A DNA stretch of 42,140 bases, taken from positions 1-42,140 of the forward strand of contig CALUXE010000009.1 of the NCBI GenBank assembly GCA_944324675.1. Direction: 5' to 3'. Below are positions 40,053 to 42,140 of the stretch, one piece after another. The DNA comes from an uncultured Elusimicrobiales bacterium. GTDB lineage: Bacteria > Elusimicrobiota > Elusimicrobia > Elusimicrobiales > Elusimicrobiaceae. Each line of letters begins with the position of its first letter. Position 1 is the first letter of the stretch. Position numbers and translations under genes: made by a program. The notes under the pieces are model-generated. The model saw only the letters and a program-made list of their open reading frames with translations, did no database searches and was not told the origin of the DNA.

Positions 40053-40873
40053 TTGGCGATTTTATTTATAAGAGGTTCAAGAGCGGGCTGCTCTATATCG
40101 GCCACTTTGCCTTCGTCGCAAGCTTTTGCGATGGCCGGGTCCATCGGTAGTTTTACCGCGGGGCTTATATTAAATTCGCCCGCCGTTTTGTACAGGCGGC
40201 TCTCGCCGAAGATATTTATCTCTTTGCCGCAGTCCGGGCATTTTAGGTAACTCATATTTTCCGCCAAGCCGAGTACTTTTACGTCCATCTTTTCCGCCAT
40301 TTTTACCGCTTTGTCGACTATCATTCCGACAAGCTCCTGCGGAGAAGTAACTATAATTATGCCTTCTATCGGCAAAGACTGAAACACCGTCATCGTAACA
40401 TCGCCGGTACCTGGCGGCATATCGATAAACAGATAGTCTATATCGCCCCAGATGACGTCCGTCCAGAACTGCCGCACCGCCGAAGTTATTAAAGCGCCGC
40501 GCCATATTACCGGGTCATTTTCCTTTTCCAAAAGCAGGTTAAGCGACATTACTTTTACTCCGTTTTTAGCCGATACGGGCATAATCCCGTCGCCTTCGGG
40601 CGAGGCTTGCGCCTTCTCTTTTATACCGAAAATCTTCGGTATGGAAGGGCCCGTAATATCGGCGTCCAAAACGCCGCATTTAAACCCTTTTTTAGCCAAA
40701 GCGCAGGCCATAAGCCCGCTTACCAAGCTCTTGCCGACACCGCCCTTGCCGCTGAGTACACCTATGACGTGTTTTATGTTGCTCTTGGCGTGCGGTTTAA
40801 ACTTTTCCAGTTCCGTGCGTTCTGCGCAATTTTGCGAACAGGAGGAACAATCGTGATTGCAGTTCTGGCTCAT
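40049..40873 (-). CDS. Mrp/Nbp35-type P-loop ATPase for Fe-S cluster transfer
   Basis: A 274-residue cytosolic Fe-S carrier and ATPase. The deviant Walker A GVLSGKGGVGKSLVSG and DADITGPSIPKIFG place it in the Mrp/ApbC/Nbp35 group. The N-terminus has four cysteines in CNHDCSSCSQNC (Cys5, Cys9, Cys12, Cys16), the arrangement that binds a 4Fe-4S cluster in Nbp35, and the C-terminal part has CPDCGKEINIFG, the dimer-bridging CxxC. It may help deliver clusters to Fe-S enzymes such as the radical SAM proteins in this region; that link is inference. No strong Shine-Dalgarno site; an extended -10 is at 40908-40916. Confidence 0.93.
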   Translation of the reverse strand: MSQNCNHDCSSCSQNCAERTELEKFKPHAKSNIKHVIGVLSGKGGVGKSLVSGLMACALAKKGFKCGVLDADITGPSIPKIFGIKEKAQASPEGDGIMPVSAKNGVKVMSLNLLLEKENDPVIWRGALITSAVRQFWTDVIWGDIDYLFIDMPPGTGDVTMTVFQSLPIEGIIIVTSPQELVGMIVDKAVKMAEKMDVKVLGLAENMSYLKCPDCGKEINIFGESRLYKTAGEFNISPAVKLPMDPAIAKACDEGKVADIEQPALEPLINKIAK

Positions 40874-40907
40874 ATAAAAGGACCCCCAAAGGTTTGATTT
40901 CAGTTAA

Positions 40908-40916
40908 ATTATACCA
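40908..40916 (-). promoter_or_regulatory. Extended -10 of mrp-sixA
   Basis: Minus-strand TGG-TATAAT, perfect -10 with TG extension; leader about 28 bases. The opposite-strand -10 of the aldolase gene lies 24 bases away, so the two promoters are back to back. Confidence 0.6.
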
Positions 40917-40939
40917 TTTAAGAAGATAAATAAAAGTTG

Positions 40940-40945
40940 TAAAAT
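40940..40945 (+). promoter_or_regulatory. -10 box of the aldolase-VOC gene
   Basis: TAAAAT preceded by TTG; predicted leader about 56 bases, with AAGGAG at 40993-40998. Confidence 0.4.
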
Positions 40946-41007
40946 ACTTCTGTGATTTTAAAAATTTTTGCTGTTTGATATACTCGTTTAATAAGGAGAT
41001 TTGCCTA

Positions 41008-41967
41008 ATGAAAAACGATATTTTCGCAGAGATAAATAAAATCGGCCTTTTGCCGCAGTTCACTTTGGATAAAAATTCTGACGCTGTTTCTTTGGCTGAA
41101 GCTTTGAGGCGCGCTTCTCTGCCGTGTGCTGAAATTGGGTTTTCGCCCGATGCGGAGCCTCATATAAAAGCGATAACTTCCAAACTGCCTGATTTTATTA
41201 TAGGCGTAAGGGGGGTAAAAGATGTCGAGGCCTTAAAACGGGCGGTATCGGTCGGCGCAAAATTTTTTACCGGTTTTGACGGGAAAGGTGAACTTGGACA
41301 TTATTGCCTTAAAAATAATATCCCGTTTATTCCCTCGTGCTCTACGGCGGGCGAAATCGAGGCCGCCTTGCAGGACGGCCTGACGACGGTAAAATTCTTT
41401 CCCGCGGAGCAAGCGGGCGGATTGTCCTCTCTAAAGACTTTGGGCGAGGCTTATCCCGAAGTAAAATTCCTCTTGGGGGGAGTATCGGAAGAAGATTTTG
41501 TCAAATATGCCGATTATAAAAAAGTTATAGGTTTTTGCGCGCCTTGGCTTATGCCCGCTAAAGCGGTTAAAGAGGGGGATTTGGCCCAGATGGAAGCTCG
41601 GGCGCGGGAAAGCGTGTCAAAAATGCTGGGCTTCTTTTTAAAGCATGTCGGGATAAACAGCGCGGACGAAAAGGAATCTAACGCCACGGCCGACGCCTTC
41701 GAAAGACTTTTCGGCTTTAAAAAGCAAGATTTCGGCGGCGCTTACTTTAACGATACCTTTGTCGAAGTGATGAAGAAACCCTTTTACGGACGTAACGGAC
41801 ATATCGCCATCGGCGTAAACAATATGGATCGCGCAGTTTACAGGTTTAGAAGGGAAGGCGTGGCGTTTATAGAGGAAAGCGCGGGCTATAATCCCGACGG
41901 CTCATTAAGGGTTATTTACTTTAGGGAGGAAATAGGCGGTTTTGCCGTGCATATAGTGCAAAAGTAA
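41008..41967 (+). CDS. KDPG/KHG aldolase-like protein fused to VOC domain
   Basis: A 319-residue fusion. Residues 1-about 200 follow the KDPG/KHG aldolase barrel (Eda family): AEIGFSPD contains Glu42, the usual acid/base, SCSTAGEIEAALQDG, and TVKFFPAEQAGG with the Schiff-base Lys129. The Arg that normally follows the Glu by four residues (ExxxR, phosphate/carboxylate binding) is replaced: the sequence reads EIGFSP. Residues about 210-319 form a glyoxalase/VOC-like domain (HVGIN with His213, NGHIAIGV with His265, and FREEIGGFAVHIV with acidic ligand candidates at 307-308). AAGGAG is 9 bases before ATG 41008. It may cleave or isomerise a 2-oxo acid sugar derivative; the substrate is unknown. 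Confidence 0.85.
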   Translation: MKNDIFAEINKIGLLPQFTLDKNSDAVSLAEALRRASLPCAEIGFSPDAEPHIKAITSKLPDFIIGVRGVKDVEALKRAVSVGAKFFTGFDGKGELGHYCLKNNIPFIPSCSTAGEIEAALQDGLTTVKFFPAEQAGGLSSLKTLGEAYPEVKFLLGGVSEEDFVKYADYKKVIGFCAPWLMPAKAVKEGDLAQMEARARESVSKMLGFFLKHVGINSADEKESNATADAFERLFGFKKQDFGGAYFNDTFVEVMKKPFYGRNGHIAIGVNNMDRAVYRFRREGVAFIEESAGYNPDGSLRVIYFREEIGGFAVHIVQK

Positions 41968-41988
41968 AATCGTTGCGGCTATCGCTTC

Positions 41989-42018
41989 AAAACCCCCCGT
42001 CCAAAACGGCGGGGTTTT
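41989..42018 (+). terminator. Terminator of the aldolase-VOC gene
   Basis: AAAACCCC-CCGT with ACGG-GGGGTTTT (one mismatch), then a T run. Confidence 0.8.
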
Positions 42019-42033
42019 TGTATGTTGTGAAAA

Positions 42034-42060
42034 CCCCCAGCTAGGCTGGGGGATGTTTAT
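42034..42060 (+). terminator. Second terminator-like hairpin
   Basis: CCCCCAGC (42034-42041) and GCTGGGGG (42045-42052) with a 3-base loop; ATGTTTATTT follows. A third, weaker one (AAACC-GCGG-GGTTT, then T) sits at about 42081-42097. The last 40 bases of the window hold no feature I can support. Confidence 0.6.
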
Positions 42061-42140
42061 TTGTTTGGCTATCCAATCCCAAACCGCGGGGTTTTTTATA
42101 TGGCGGGGGAATATTTATTAACCTGAAAACAGATAATCCG

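Noticed and set aside
1-42140. Insertion sequences, phage genes, CRISPR arrays, toxin-antitoxin or defence islands
   Set aside because: No transposase, integrase, cas-like or restriction gene and no regularly spaced repeats were found; the only multi-copy repeat is the pilin leader.

Overview
The window looks like chromosomal DNA from an anaerobic, fermentative, Gram-negative-type bacterium, most plausibly a gut member of the Elusimicrobiota (Elusimicrobium-like). Evidence for this: LPS inner-core genes (Kdo transferase, heptosyltransferase-like GT9), exported outer-membrane-type proteins and a TolC efflux channel show a double membrane; HydE and HydG show [FeFe]-hydrogenase maturation; and the run of small type IV pilin genes beginning MSKKKGFTLIEML is a style I associate with that phylum. 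The lineage call is inference; no rRNA gene is present. I see no phage, insertion sequence, CRISPR array or integrase. Most of the window is dense core genome on the + strand.

Layout. 1-2060: three tandem type IV pilin genes, each behind a near-identical leader with a long T tract, then a fourth, gene-less leader copy ending in a terminator. 2134-10817: one long operon, yajC-secD-secF, an unassigned gene, a DUF374 acyltransferase, waaA, an unusual GT9 protein, a small membrane protein, maf and trxB, closed by a terminator. 10944-16025: LtaS/MdoB-like membrane phosphotransferase, CPA1 antiporter, lemA-htpX. 16051-17868 (minus): exported MsrAB and a GNAT acetyltransferase. 18037-23105: DUF486 membrane protein, tRNA-Ala(CGC), asnS, hisS-aspS. 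23106-23631: gene-poor stretch with a structured RNA candidate and a possible 27-residue membrane peptide. 23632-24738: exported protein with 20 cysteines. 24936-30254 (minus): hydG, an outer-membrane-type protein, mscL, lon. 30435-32752: hydE-rimO. 32880-39591: a self-contained TetR-controlled efflux operon of the YbhGFSR type with two visible operators. 39618-40873 (minus): Mrp/Nbp35-type ATPase and SixA. 41008-41967: KDPG-aldolase-like/VOC fusion.

How the genes work together. The Sec accessory proteins, the DUF374 acyltransferase, WaaA and the GT9 protein together serve envelope building: protein export plus lipid A/LPS core assembly. HydE and HydG build parts of the H-cluster of [FeFe] hydrogenase; HydF and the hydrogenase itself lie outside the window. 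MsrAB, TrxB, Lon and HtpX are protein repair and quality control. The tetR operon encodes a complete tripartite ABC-2 pump (outer channel, adaptor, two ATPases, two permeases).

The observations I consider most worth following are: variable T tracts in the repeated pilin leaders (possible phase variation); a set of genes whose -10 box lies only 6-7 bases before the ATG (leaderless mRNAs); mutually exclusive RNA folds at 23191-23331; a GT9 protein with two N-terminal lobes and one C-terminal lobe; and the aldolase-VOC fusion lacking a usual active-site arginine. I did not find a clear multi-gene system that is wholly undescribed.
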